DNA of 64,000 nucleotides, taken from the NCBI GenBank assembly GCA_030063045.1, contig JAQSEB010000005.1:1625001-1689000 (forward strand). The letters are read 5' to 3'. The first letter of the stretch is position 1; every line of letters begins with the position of its first letter. Positions 1-12,217 of this stretch are shown here, in pieces. The notes beneath the pieces were generated by a model. That model ran no database searches. It saw only the letters and a list, made by a program, of their open reading frames with translations, and was not told the origin of the DNA. Origin of the DNA: Pratylenchus scribneri (taxonomy: Eukaryota; Nematoda; Chromadorea; Rhabditida; Pratylenchidae). The position numbers and the translations under genes are program-made.

Positions 1-370
1 TATTTATTGCTTTAAGGCCTTCTAAAGTGCCCAGTTTTTGAATAAGTTTTTCAAAGTCGATTTCGGTTTTAGAAAATCGATAAAATTTAAAATCGAAATT
101 GGAAATTTCTGCTAACTAAAATCGAAAATAAACGAAAAGCAGAAACTAAAATTTTTTCAAAAAACGAAAAACCAAATTTTAAAACCGTTACCAATATAAA
201 GTGAAAAATATAAATTTAAAAATAAAATATGCAAATTATAATGATTATTAATTGTCAAAAATGTCAATAATCGATTTTCAATGATAATTCATATTGATTT
301 GATTACAAATGATAGATTCGCTTTTAAAATTATTTTTTTACCAATAATAATCTGGATTAATTTTTCACAG

Positions 371-3300
371 GTCACTGCAAATAGTTCGGTTTCCCAAAAT
401 GACATGGATATAGTAGATTCGACCAGTTCGGCAATGAACTATCAAGCAGAGAATCAATCACAAGGCCAAATATTTAACCAAGAACAACAACAAAATTCAC
501 TCTCATCAAATAGGAGCGATAATGTTCATCCTGGCATATTTGAAGCAAATTCGATTGCTAATAGCTCAAACGGCCCTATGACCAATACGACAATGAATTC
601 AATGACAGAATCATCTCTTTTTGATTTCGACGATATGGATGAAGGTTCAGTTTCGATGCAGAGAGCAGCAGAAGAAGTTGTTCGGGAATTGTCAATCGAG
701 CCAAATTATACGAAAGATATTGCTCAAAATTTACATTCATCTATATCTGGCATATCTGGTGCCAACCCATTGCCCACTTCTACCAGTCTTCTGGCCAATT
801 TAACAATAAATTCAATGCCAGAATCATCTCTTCATCATAGTTGCGCTTCACGGGACATTAATGATGGGTCGGTACCAACGCGAATATCCGCAGAAGAACT
901 TCAAGAATGTGCAACAGAACCATATACTAATGAAATTGAAATGGTTGGTTTGAGAGAGAAATTTACAATTTGTATTTAAAATAATTTAATGGATCATTTT
1001 ATAAAAAGTAATTAAATTGTAAAAATGGGAAGTAAATATTAAATCCATTTTAGGCACCAGAACCAGAATCCATTCGGTCAATAAAATTCGAACGAATAAA
1101 GCTCGTCGTACAGTCGTTCGCGCTCGGGGTTTGAAAAGATAACATGAAAATGAGAGGGCAAATTTTCGATCGCGCTCGGAGCTCGAATTGGGTTTGTACA
1201 GTCGCTCGCGCTCGGAGCTCGGGGTCGGCGCTCGCGCTCGGGGTTGAGATTGAGGGGTCCGTATAGTTGCTCGGGGTTTTCGCTCGAACTCGAACAGCCA
1301 CGAGCGGCGAGCTCGAGCGAATTCAAAAATTTTGAATTCGCTTAAACTCGGAGCTCTGGATTTTGTCTAGTAGGCAATTTTAAAAATTTATATCTCAATT
1401 CCCGATTCTCCAAAAAAATCTGAAATTTTCAGCGAAGCTAAAAAAAATATTCAAAAATCACACATAATTTTTATAGAATTTTTTAACAATCTTTTGAAAT
1501 GATGGAAATTATTATTAAAAAAAATTGTATAGATGCGCAATAAAAATCACAATTTTGAAATAATTTATAGAAAAATTCTAAAACAGTCTGGAAATAATAA
1601 AGTGATTAATTTTTACATTAAAATATTTTTTTTGGATTTTTAAAATTGTTTTTAATCTGAAAAAATATAATTTTTAAAAATCAAGCACTTCATCGAAATT
1701 TCTCACACACAAAAATTCATAATTTCGAAATTTGTAAATAAAAAAATCTGAAATTTTTCAGATTGATCTATCGATATATTAGAATATCTATGAATTTTTT
1801 GAAAATTTTTCCTTGCTCTCTAAAAAATTTCTTATCGTGCGCTTGGCCAGATGAAATGGGGGCATGCTAATAATTTCGCCAAAGTATAATTTTTAAACTA
1901 CTTAAAATTTTTTGAAATATTTTATATGATTTTGGAGAAATAAGTATTGACTTTCGAATGATATATAATTTTTATAAATTTATTCAGCCTTTTCCGAAAT
2001 ATGGTTCCTTGTGCGCCGCTCGAGTTTTTGGCCCTATTTAAATTATATATTGTGAAAAATAAATTAAATTAATTATTAAAAATTTAATAAACAAATGTTT
2101 AATCTAAAATACGCTTGAATTAGTAAATTTAAGCTAATATACATAGAGAATTTGATTATAAAATATAATTCAGTTTCAGATTAAGAAAATTGACATTAGA
2201 ATTTTTACTCAAAATAACCGGAAATAGAAGAAATAGAAACCAAAATCCGACATTATTTCAAAAATCGAAAACAGAATTTTGCGAATCCCGGTTTTTAATT
2301 GACTTTTAATTACACAAATAATAAATGTAAAAATAGCTTTTTAAAAAAATAAATTGAATAACTCGTTTTTAATTGCTTTTTGACTAAATAGATCTTTTTT
2401 TTAACGATTAACTTTGTTTTTGTGAAAAACTCCTTTGTTTTTTCCTTTGTCAAGAATACTTTGCGTAATTGATATTTCCTTTTTTTAAAGAAAACCTAAG
2501 CGATTTAATATTAAAAAATATTATAATAAAAATTCTTTCACTAAATTGACAGGATGATCCGCTAATGACTGAATTGGCAATGATTGAATTGACAATGGAA
2601 CATGAAAAGCTGAAAAAATGGATAGATGATCAAACAAAACAATCAATTGGACCTCAATGGAAAATTGATCAACAAAATGAACTATTCTATGGAATTTTCG
2701 ATAGGTGAATTTATTTAAGAATAAAAATATTATAAATTTAATTTTCACTATTAAATTTAATTATCAAAAATCTTCCCAATAATAATGCCACTTTGACTTT
2801 CAGATGCAATGAATTAAAGACCATGGTCGAAGACATTTCCCATCCGAAAATTAAGGAATTGCTAGAATGGGATTACAATAATTGCATATTTCTAAGCCAG
2901 CCTAACCCATGGATGAAAGGGGAGACGATGAAGAATACAAAAGGCCCGATTAATGAGATTACGGCGAAAAGCAAACACACATGCTATGAAACACAAATAT
3001 TGTGAGTATGATTTTAATCAAGATTTCATTTTATAACCTGGGTAATTATTGTTATAAAATTAACTTATATTAGCTCAATATTTATTATTTATGTAAATCA
3101 AAAAATTTTTTTATAAGAGAAAAAATTTAAAAGACATTTTTTACTATAATCTGACGATGTAGAAAATTAATTTTTATTATATTCCTTCTGATTTTGTCTA
3201 TGGAAATTAGAAATCTGGGCTTTAAATAACTAGGCAAAAAGCATGCATAAAAAAATAATTCTGTACTTGTATTCTGACAATTATTTAAAGAAATAATAAA

Positions 3301-6300
3301 TATTTTTAAATTAATTTTATCAAAATTTAAAAATATTTTTTTTAAAATAAAGTTTTTTCTTCTGAAAAATTTTAAAAATATTGTAATTTTTTTAGTCCAT
3401 TTTGGCACCGAATATTTGGTGAAACTGATAAGGTGTCATTAGAAAATGAAGATTGCCATGTGATTGCGTTAGTAAATGAAGATAAGGTATAGCAATGCAT
3501 TCTTTACTTTTTAAAAAATAAATAAATTCACAGGGATCTCGGCAGCAGAATTCGAATAAGATGAAGGCTTCTCCTTACAAAGTATACATGATTATATATT
3601 TAAAATTTCATCTCTTATTTACTAAAGTGTGAAATCAGCAAATACATGAAATGCATAACAGATGTCCAAGAAGCGGATGGAATTTTCATGATTAAATCGG
3701 TAACTTATTTTCATTGTTAAATTGATAATTTATTAATAAACAATTTGTAGTAAATTGGAACAGGATCATTAGCTTTTAGGTTTAGGGTGATTTACTTTCT
3801 AAAACATTCAAAAGTATTTTTAAAAGAATTTCACATTTTAAAGCGATTGCTCTTTTAATAGTTTAAATAATTTTTTCTTTTTTCAATTTTTTTCAATTTT
3901 GGTTTTGCTATAAGAAAATCTATTTTTGACATCTAAAAATGTAAAAATTCCATTGTATATTTTGGTTTTCGATTTTTCCAAAGGTATATTAACTTTTTAG
4001 TAATCTTAATCACTGAATTAAGGCAAAAGATTAGAAGAACCTATGCAAATAAAGATTACATTTGTGTTACTGAAATATCTCCTATCAAAGAAACTTTATA
4101 TGCATATTTAAAAATTAATAATTATAATACAAATTTTTAAAGTACTATTTTGCAGCAAATCATCAGCAATGGTCATAGAGGAAAAAAAGTAAGTGTGAAT
4201 TTGAAAAGTAATTAAAAATGAATTTTTGAATACTGAAAAATTACAAATATTGTACTTATGAGATAAATATTTTCGGAATGACTCTGACTTGTTTTCTCCA
4301 AATATATATTTTAAAAATTCAGATTTTAATTATTATTTCTAGCCAATCAACAAAAAAACAACGGAAACTACAGCCAATGCAAGAAAAAACAAGGTGAACA
4401 TAAATATAATCATATTTTTGGATTTTCTAAAATTATTTTCAACAGCAATGCAACCCAAAAACACGTGGAAATAATACACGTTATTGCCTCCGATTCAATG
4501 TTCGATTTGGTAACAGCCTTAAACCACAAAGAACTGCATCATTTGCTGTACAGAATACAAAACCTAATGATGAGAATTTGCTTTTCAAGATTTATGCTAC
4601 ACGCTTTTTTGAGAAAATGTAAGTCAGGTTAATCCAGTCTTACTAGCCTTGAATCATCTTTGTTTTCGCTACTATAGCTAACATTATCATTATTATTTAG
4701 ATCCAGGATACACAATTATGTTGCATTAAGCAAAAAAAAGCAACTCTGGTCTAATGTGGCAGATTTTTTGGAACTTTTTGCTCAAGTAAAATAAATTTAT
4801 TTTAATCTCCAATTTAATTTATAGAATTATTTGATGGGCGATGCAAAAATTGAGCCAATTCCCCTTCCCAATTTGAAGAAATTTCTTTTGGAAGTTGTAG
4901 AAAGGAACTATTTCACTATTGACGAACAAAATGTCAAACTTCACACACTTTCTAAGGTATGTGTAAAATATTATAAAAATAATCCAATTTATTTACAGAT
5001 ACCAAAGCAAGTCGAAAATGCCAAAGTGAACAAAAGCTTTATTGATACATTTTTGTTTATGTTGAATATTTTGAAAGAAGACAAAACGATAGTAAATAAA
5101 CTATGGAAATCAGGGTAATCAAATCTAAAAATTAATTTTGTCAAAAATTCTTGAATTTATCAAAAAACTCTTGGCTTTATTAAAATTTTCTTAATTTTTT
5201 AGTCATTTTTTTACCATTTTATGATAATATAGTATCAAAATCCGCAATAATTAGTGGTTTCCATTCGGGATAAATCCTCTAATAGAATTTCAGAGATCCT
5301 CTAAAGTAGGAAATTTTCGGAATTTTTGAAAAACCAAAATGCTTATTTCGGTTTTTTCGGCTAGAAATTGGTTTTTGTGAAAAAATTTAATGGATAGGGG
5401 GGCTTCTAATAGAGACTGGGCTTCTAATAGAGGATTTACTATATATTTGATGTATAGAACTAATTTCTTGCTAATGAAAATGTAACATAGGAATAACAAT
5501 AATATCTAACAACTCGGATAGCATAAATTTTAACTCTAGAAAATGAGTTTTTGTTGTTCAATTTCAATTAAAATAAAAAAGCATATATCATTTTTATTTA
5601 CAGATTGATCAGTTTTTGCGACAGAGATTCTGCACTGGATATGTTGGAGAAAGTGCCATTAGCAATGATTGTTCGTTTTCAACAAACTTATTTCGGCTCA
5701 ATGGAAATTTTGGTTTCGCCCGGATTAATACCAATCGTTAAATGTTATCAATATGAGAAAGGATTCATTGGTAAGTGTAATATTTAGAAATTAGCACCAG
5801 GAAATTTTTCGTTTAAAATAATATCTAATCGCAAATAAAAATTAATGTAATATATATATATTTTACAACAAATTGTGAATTTACAATTTTTAGTTTTATA
5901 CAAATTTTGAGAATTCGTGAATAGCCAGCAAAAACTAAAATTTTGTACAGATTTGAGAATTCTCAACGTGAAAAATAATTAAATTGCCAAACTACTACAT
6001 ATTTAATTAATTAATTTGGAATTGGAATGAATAAAAATTTTCCTTTTTAAAGATACAAATTTTAATTTAATTGGATTATGAATGGAATTAATTATGGAAT
6101 TAAAATATCGAAAAAGGTTTCAAATGACATAAAATTTTTATTCTAAAAGATGAATTTTTTAACAATGAAATATTGATGGATATGGCTTTTTTTTAAATTT
6201 TTTTTCAGATGGAATTAGAAAAATTTAATTTTTTTTTAAATTTATTAAATATTTAACTTATATTTTAATAAATAAAAATATCTAATATGAAAATTAATAT

Positions 6301-8450
6301 TTAATTTTTTCTTTCAAAAATACTTTTATCTTCATCCAAGTAAATTAAAATTTATATATTTACAAAGAGAAAATTTTTCTGCACTGGGATTTTATTTTTT
6401 TTATTAATTCCTATTCCAAATTAATTAATTAATTAGATATATAGTCGTTTTGCATTTAATTATTTTCCCTTTGTGAATTCTCAAAATTCATGCCAAAATT
6501 GAGAATCCGCTACCAAAATTGAGAATTCATTGCCTCCTTACAAATTCTCAAAATTTGTACAAATCTCAAGATTTGTAAATTTAAATTCTCATAATTTGTT
6601 ATAAAATATATTTTTATTTTATCAAAACAAATTAAAGATCAATGGATAAATTTAATTAAATTTTTAAATTATATGGAAAATTATATTTTTAATTCAAAAA
6701 TAATAATAAAAATTCGCAACTACTACAAGAAATATTAATTTTTACAGGTTATGTGAGACTTAATCAATGCTCTAATTTGCATGACAACAAAATGAAACCC
6801 ATTGTGCCGCCGTTCAAAGAGGGCACGATATTTCGATTGGTCCAAGGTATTTTTTAATTCTAAAATATTTCACATTAGATTTTTTAAAATATAATTACAT
6901 TTTATAAATTTTGACAAAATTTAAATCAAATATTCTTGAAAATTAAAAATTTTGATAACTAATTTTTAATTAATTTTTTATTAAGTTAGTGAATCTTAAA
7001 AAAATTTTAAATAAAATTTTATAAAGAAAAACATTTAATTTAGTGGACAAAGAACAAAGCAAAAATGTCAAAAAAAGGGGAAGAAAATGGAAGAAAATAC
7101 CAATGCCCTCAGCAATCAAACAAATTTGGGGCAGCAATGGTAAGAATTCTCTGCATAAACCTAGTTTAAAAAGCTCATGGCTAGGCTAATAAAACTTTAT
7201 AAAAAATTTATTTATAAAATTAAAGTTTAAATAAGTCTATTTTAGTTTATATGTGTTACGGCCAAAAGTGGAAATCGGCCAAAACCAGTTTTGGCCGATT
7301 TCCACTTTTGGCCGTAACATATGCAAATTTACAAATCAAAATTGGTTTAATTTTTTAACTTTAGATTTTTAAGACCAAATATCATTTAAAAAAAATTAGA
7401 ATCTCTTTTTGATTTCGATTAAACAATCGGAAAAGAGTTGTTTTTCGTCTGTCAGAAATCAAAAATAAGCATTACCGGATATTGGCTAAATTTAGTTATT
7501 ATACTTAATAATTTTTAAATTTATCGATATAAAAACCGATTGTTACGCATATGCTAAAATTTTTATCCCATAATTGGTTATAAATTCATCAATATTTTCA
7601 GCAGAAGAAAAATATGTCTATGTGCGTACATTGAGCGAGACTCCTCAATATGGTTATTTGAAAGCGAACCTTCTTTTAATGAGTAACCTTCAAATATTAA
7701 AAAAAAATGCTTATTTTTTCAGTTCGTTATGCCAAAACAATTTGGCCTACATATGATTCGGTAAGATATTTTTTCAAGCTAATTCATCAAATGCAGATTT
7801 ATTTTTTTGACTATTTTTTAATTTATTGTGATTCTTTTTTAAGGCTATTTCTAGTTAGATAATTTTTATTCTAGGGATTGAAAACTAAAATAATGCCATT
7901 TTGTTCTTCTAAATTTCCCAAGTCCACTTAAATTATTTTCAGAGAGATTTATTAGGGTATTTTTTCCAATTATTTCTAGCAAGTTCTATTGTATATCAAC
8001 AATACATACATATAGGGAGTACTTTTAAAATGGATGGATAATCAAAAAGGAAAACATTCAATGTTTTTCAAAAATAAATTAATCAAAAATAATTTCTACG
8101 ATTAAATTTGTTTTCTTAAAAATCTAAATTTTAATAAACTGGGTATATTGAAATAATAATTAATCAAAAAATAATCTGAAAAAGAACAACTCATATTTGT
8201 ATGATGAAGATAAAATTTTAAATAATATCCTTAAATCTGTTGTAGCAAAATTTATTTTAAAAAATCAAATTTCAATTAGGTTCTCCTGAATGCCAAGATT
8301 ATGAAACGTATACATATCGTCAAGAACATATGTGGCCCTAATAAAATAACAGAAAAAGAAACGCTTCTTGGAAATGCTGATGGAAAGCCTGAAATAAAAT
8401 TAAATGATACTTATTTTGCGGGAGACAGTAATTATAATTGCAAAAAATAA
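371..8450 (+). CDS. STAT-family transcription factor
   Basis: STATs are latent cytoplasmic factors activated by tyrosine phosphorylation. Eighteen exons join in consistent phase: 371-943, 2553-2704, 2804-3001, 3396-3486, 3534-3581, 3628-3699, 4156-4188, 4343-4393, 4446-4618, 4701-4785, 4825-4956, 4999-5114, 5604-5770, 6748-6846, 7044-7139, 7602-7682, 7723-7760 and 8280-8450, giving about 791 residues. Counted from 371, residues 1-191 are Ser/Asn/Gln-rich and disordered. About 192-340 is a helical region that includes FLSQPNPW. About 400-490 resembles the STAT DNA-binding fold and 490-575 the helical linker. The SH2 domain starts near 575, with the phosphotyrosine-binding Arg in MIVRF (R599). 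The motif QYGYLKAN (Y714) sits where STATs carry their phosphorylated Tyr (GY-hydrophobic-K). The family call rests on domain order and the SH2/phosphotyrosine motifs, recalled rather than searched. The first exon may instead begin at an ATG at 281, or continue from exons before the window. The 191-residue N-terminal exon is the least secure join, because its donor (ATG|GTTGGT) is weak. Confidence 0.75.
944..2552 (+). other. Long STAT intron 1 with a GC-rich CGCTCG repeat patch
   Basis: This 1.6 kb intron is AT-rich apart from 1,080-1,350, where variants of CGCTCGGGGT, GAGCTCG and CGCGCTCG recur. Around 2,015 there is another GCGCCGCTCGAG. ORFs at 1,050-1,326 on the minus strand exist only because this patch lacks stops and look non-coding. 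The patch may be part of a decayed element, but I found no clear terminal repeats. Confidence 0.5.
5228..5446. mobile_element. Short non-autonomous element, diverged copy of the 50.54 kb element
   Basis: It lies in the STAT intron before 5,604. Body phrases such as ATGCTTATTTCGG, AGAAATTGGTTTTTGTGAA and GGCTTCTAATAGAGA are shared in order with 50,540-50,748. The right end (GAGGATTTACTATA) mirrors a decayed left end (TATAGTATC). Confidence 0.6.
7254..7319. repeat. Near-perfect hairpin, 32-bp stem and 2-nt loop
   Basis: Left arm 7,254-7,285 is the exact reverse complement of right arm 7,288-7,319. The only unpaired bases are 7,286-7,287. Each arm contains two GGCC/CGGCCAAAA motifs. It lies in the STAT intron between 7,139 and 7,602. 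It could be a very recent snap-back element or a structured intronic RNA. Confidence 0.9.
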
Positions 8451-9774
8451 AACTATTTCCCATCAATCGATTTATAATTTCTTTTATTAATATTACCAAT
8501 TTTCTATTAAAAAATTTCTTAAAATTTTACAATAAATTCATCTGCTTTTTCAATTATTCATCAGACAATTTTTTAATTAATCTTTATTCACTGATTTTTA
8601 AAATGGTTGATCGAATTAGAAAAAGGCGTCTCATATAGTAGAAATATATTAATTGCCCTAAAGGATTAATTAATAATTAGGAAATTGGAATCCGAAAACA
8701 CTGATTTTTTCTTCCTTATTATGTCAAAAAGCCATTTTGATGCTTCTTTACAGCCTATTTCACCCCTGTAATGATTTACTTTTTTTTGTTAAAAAAGCAA
8801 TCAATTTCACAATTCAAACTTGATTATTTTAATGCATTCAAAAAAATTATTGAATTATACATAAAATTCTATGATTCGAGAAAACTTGTTCGAATGCCAA
8901 AAAACATAACGAAATCAAATTCGATTGCAAATAATATGCTGCCTAATAAAGTTTGTTTTGAAAAGAATCATAAAAAGAGTTATGTTTGTTTCCTTACCCA
9001 AAATAATTTTTAATTTTCTTGTAGAAAATATGAAATATTTACATCAATTATCTAAATAAATTAGATAGAAAATTAAAAATTATAACAAATAAAAATATGA
9101 AAAAACATCAGCGAAAAAATACTTTCATTTTTGAATTTTTTTTAGATCATATTTAGCCTAATTAATTATATATTGATAAAAATATCATTCCTATATTATA
9201 TTTTCTGTCAGAAAAAAATGGAATCAGCGAGAATTTCTATCTCCGCAAAAAATTATTTTTACACACAAAGATATTATTAGACATAAAAAGAACTTTTTGT
9301 AAGAAGCCCAACTTTTTGCAGACATTTCAAATTCAAAAGTTTGCCTATCAGGACAGCTGTCAAACACGCAAAATTGCCAGACTGAAGGAAAATATATAAT
9401 TTAAAGAGATATCAAAAATTAAATATTTGGAAAAGAAAATAAATTTTGAGAACAATATTAGGGAAAATATTAAAGCGAAGATTATCGATTTGCTTTATGA
9501 TATTATTTGGGAAATATATTCAGTAATAAAATGGAGAATTCCAGACGGTGATTGATTACTAATTAAAAAATGCATTTATCTACAATGGGAATAATCCATC
9601 ATCACTATCATGATTCATGAAGGAACATGAAATTGCTTCAATGGAGAAAAATTGGTTATAAATTGTGAATTGTTTAAAAATGGCATATCACAATATCACA
9701 TTTTCTTTACTGTATATCATTTTTAATTGATTCTTTTTGTGGCATTTTTTGCATTCATTTTATAGGCGAATCCA
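8451..9774. other. Intergenic, STAT 3' flank to hydrolase 3' end
   Basis: This is AT-rich sequence between the STAT stop codon and the stop codon of the minus-strand hydrolase. Open frames at 8,438-8,638 and 8,771-9,013 are Lys/Ile/Phe/Asn-rich and have no recognisable domain. I regard them as chance ORFs or 3' UTR. I see no RNA gene here. Confidence 0.5.
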
Positions 9775-10885
9775 TCAGTAGATCATATGGTAGAGTTGAC
9801 GTCCGTATCCGCCTCGTTTGCAGCGGGACAGGCCTGACATGGTGCGTGTGACCAGCGGAGCATCGACAAATTCGCAATCACAGCATTGGTTACCGACTGT
9901 TGGAAAATTTATTTATAATTTTAATTTCAAATATATTTAGTTTTAATTTTGAGTTATTATATTTTTCGGATTTTTAGATAGAAAATTATCAAAATGGTAT
10001 AATAGTCTACTAGAACTAGAATTGTATTGGTAATAATATTTTTGAAATTCTTTTTTATTATTTGATATTATTTTATTTTCAAATATAGTAGTCAGAAAAT
10101 TTGCTTCAGGGAATTTCTTTTTGGCCTATTTTATTGTTTTTTTTTTGTCAAATTCGCTTGAAAAATTAAAACATTGGGCAAAATTTGGGTATAAAATTTC
10201 AATACACAATTTAAATTTATATATATTTTTTTATTTTTCAACTATTGTCCAAAAAATTTAAATTCATTTTTTAAATTTTCGGTAAATTTTTACGATCCAA
10301 AATTCATCTTTATTATTAATAAAATTTTTGTAAATTAAATTTAAATTTCGGAAACATATTAATAGAGAGAATTATAAATTGCACTAAAATATACCGTATA
10401 TGGTGACGTGCCCAAAGCTGTCACTGCGTGTCTTCTTCCATCCCACAATGTCGCCGGGCGTCAAATCACCGATGTTGACGGCATAGCCTTCGGTGTAGCC
10501 ATTTGTCTGGAATATTTTTTGGAAAAATTAATTGAATAATAAATTCAAATTTAATTTAATAATTAATTTTTTAAAATTATTTTAATTTAATTAAAATTAA
10601 TATAAATTGAAATTAATTTCCTACGGTTTTGTATGGCTTTCCAAGCAAATAGGCAGTCAATCCAGAGCAGCCACCTTTGTACCTATAAATTCGGGAAATT
10701 TAATAGAATTTCAAGAAATTATTGTTTAACCCATTTCCCAAATTTTTATTAAAATACCAATTTCCAATTGTTGAGCAGGCCGTGCACGGATCAACCCAAG
10801 CATTGTCGGTCAAAAGGAAATCATTGGTGGCAAAAAGGACCATTCCAGTGAGAAGCAAGACGATGAACGACATTTGGTGTGCCAT
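9775..10885 (-). CDS. Secreted NlpC/P60-like peptidoglycan hydrolase
   Basis: Four exons on the minus strand (10885-10758, 10682-10625, 10506-10395, 9896-9775) encode 139 residues. Residues 1 to about 20 form a hydrophobic signal peptide (SFIVLLLTGMVLFA). The mature protein has the compact cysteine-peptidase layout: a nucleophile motif GGCSGLTAYLLG (C48), then GDLTPGDIVGWKK, then FGHVTIYVG with the likely catalytic His (H95). NlpC/P60 enzymes cleave D-Glu-diaminopimelate-type bonds in peptidoglycan stem peptides, so attack on bacterial cell walls is the expected role. Extra Cys residues (two near C34/C37, plus CCDCE after the His) suggest disulphides in a secreted protein. Exons are richer in G+C than the flanks. 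The gene diverges from the lysozyme fusion at 12,218. The specific cleavage site is inferred. A CHAP-type amidase is the alternative. Confidence 0.72.
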
Positions 10886-10987
10886 TTTTGTGGAAGCTTG
10901 CGAATTTTTTTGATGAATAAATTTGTAGGCTTTTGGATGATTGGAATTATGAATATGAATAAATGGAGGGGCTTTAGCCTGATGAGT

Positions 10988-10996
10988 CCTTTTATA
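10988..10996 (-). promoter_or_regulatory. TATA-box-like element upstream of the hydrolase
   Basis: On the minus strand this reads TATAAAAGG, about 100 bases before the hydrolase ATG at 10,885. Position and match suit a core promoter. It is a motif-level call only. Confidence 0.4.
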
Positions 10997-11239
10997 AGTT
11001 CAACGATTTTGGTGATGGGCAAATGGGCTGGAAATAAAACAACAAAAGTTTATCGAATTTCAATGAAAAAATAATCATAAACTAATTTTCCTTTGCACAT
11101 TTTCACATTCAAAGGCGGATACTTATTAGTCTGTTCTTAATGAAAAATTATCGGTGATTATTTCCTATTTGTTAAATGGTCAAATTTCCGCCCTTAGCTG
11201 TTTATTATTTGAAGAATGTTGGTTGGATATAATGGGGTC

Positions 11240-11640
11240 GTTTTTTCAGTTTACTTTTGGCCAAAAACTATTATTTAGCCGCCTTGCCTATAGCAGCAAA
11301 TAATCGCCGAATATTTTTTGGGAGGAAATTGGAAGGGATGGGCCAATCCAAATGGGCGGCTGTCTCTTTCGGCCATTTGATGATAAAATTGTGTGTCTAG
11401 AAAAAGCAATGGGATGGGATGGATGGGAAGAGGCATTGAAGAATGCTCGACGATGATTTGAAAAACAATCTGTGCCTATTTTTCAGTTTCCTTTTGGCCA
11501 TAAACATTTATTTACCTTCCAATCGAGTGCAGAATAAATATAATCGCCGAGTATTTTTTGGGAGCAAATTGGAAGGAAAAGTGGGAAGAGGAACAAGGCT
11601 ATCACTTTTGCTGGCTATTTGATGATAATATTGGTTTACC
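11240..11640. promoter_or_regulatory. Duplicated module with paired TGATAA sites in the divergent intergenic region
   Basis: Two imperfect copies, about 11,247-11,400 and 11,484-11,640, share in the same order: TTTTGGCCA-AAAC, TAATCGCCGA-TATTTTTTGGGAG, AAATTGGAAGG and CTATTTGATGATAA. Each copy carries one TGATAA (11,381-11,386 and 11,623-11,628). TGATAA is the preferred core of intestinal GATA factors of the ELT-2 type in nematodes. The module lies between two divergent peptidoglycan-hydrolase genes, so shared gut expression is a reasonable inference. Confidence 0.5.
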
Positions 11641-12217
11641 AAAAAATTGAATTGGAATGGGGGGGGGGTGTTTATTGAGGGTAAACAAGAAGGTCAAAAT
11701 GGCCATATAAAAATGCTGATTTTTGGCTTTATTTTATACCATTTTTTGGGTGCATATGTGGAAGCGATATTCTGATCTCAACTCGAAATCAAAAAAGGCT
11801 ATTTAGCTTTTCTAGGTTTTTTCATTATTCAAATTAATTGTTTAATTTCCTAATATTCCCAATTTAAATTAAGCAAAAATGGCGATAGCAAATTTGAAAA
11901 AAATTTAATCCAAATTAAAATTAATTCTGAAATATTTAATTAATATATTTATTCCCTTTTAATTGATACCAATATTCTGGCAATTTTTTGCATATTTTTC
12001 CTTTCAAGCAACCTACATCCATTTGTAAATTTCCATTAAAAAATTTGCTTTCATTTAAATGCCTCTGGCCACCTCAAGTTTATTTACCAAGATATTATAT
12101 TTAGGTTAGGGAACGTAAATTTCATTTCCCTTCATGGCACTTTTTCTCATTTAATCTTATTTTTCTAATTTTCAGAAAAACAACAACAAGAATCCAAAAA
12201 AAATTATTGCCGTCAAA

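Noticed and set aside
1050..1326. Arg/Ala-rich minus-strand ORFs
   Set aside because: They result from a stop-poor GC-rich repeat patch inside the STAT intron.
8438..9013. Two small plus-strand ORFs after the STAT stop
   Set aside because: Their Lys/Ile/Phe/Asn-rich composition matches random AT-rich DNA, and no domain or splice signals support them.
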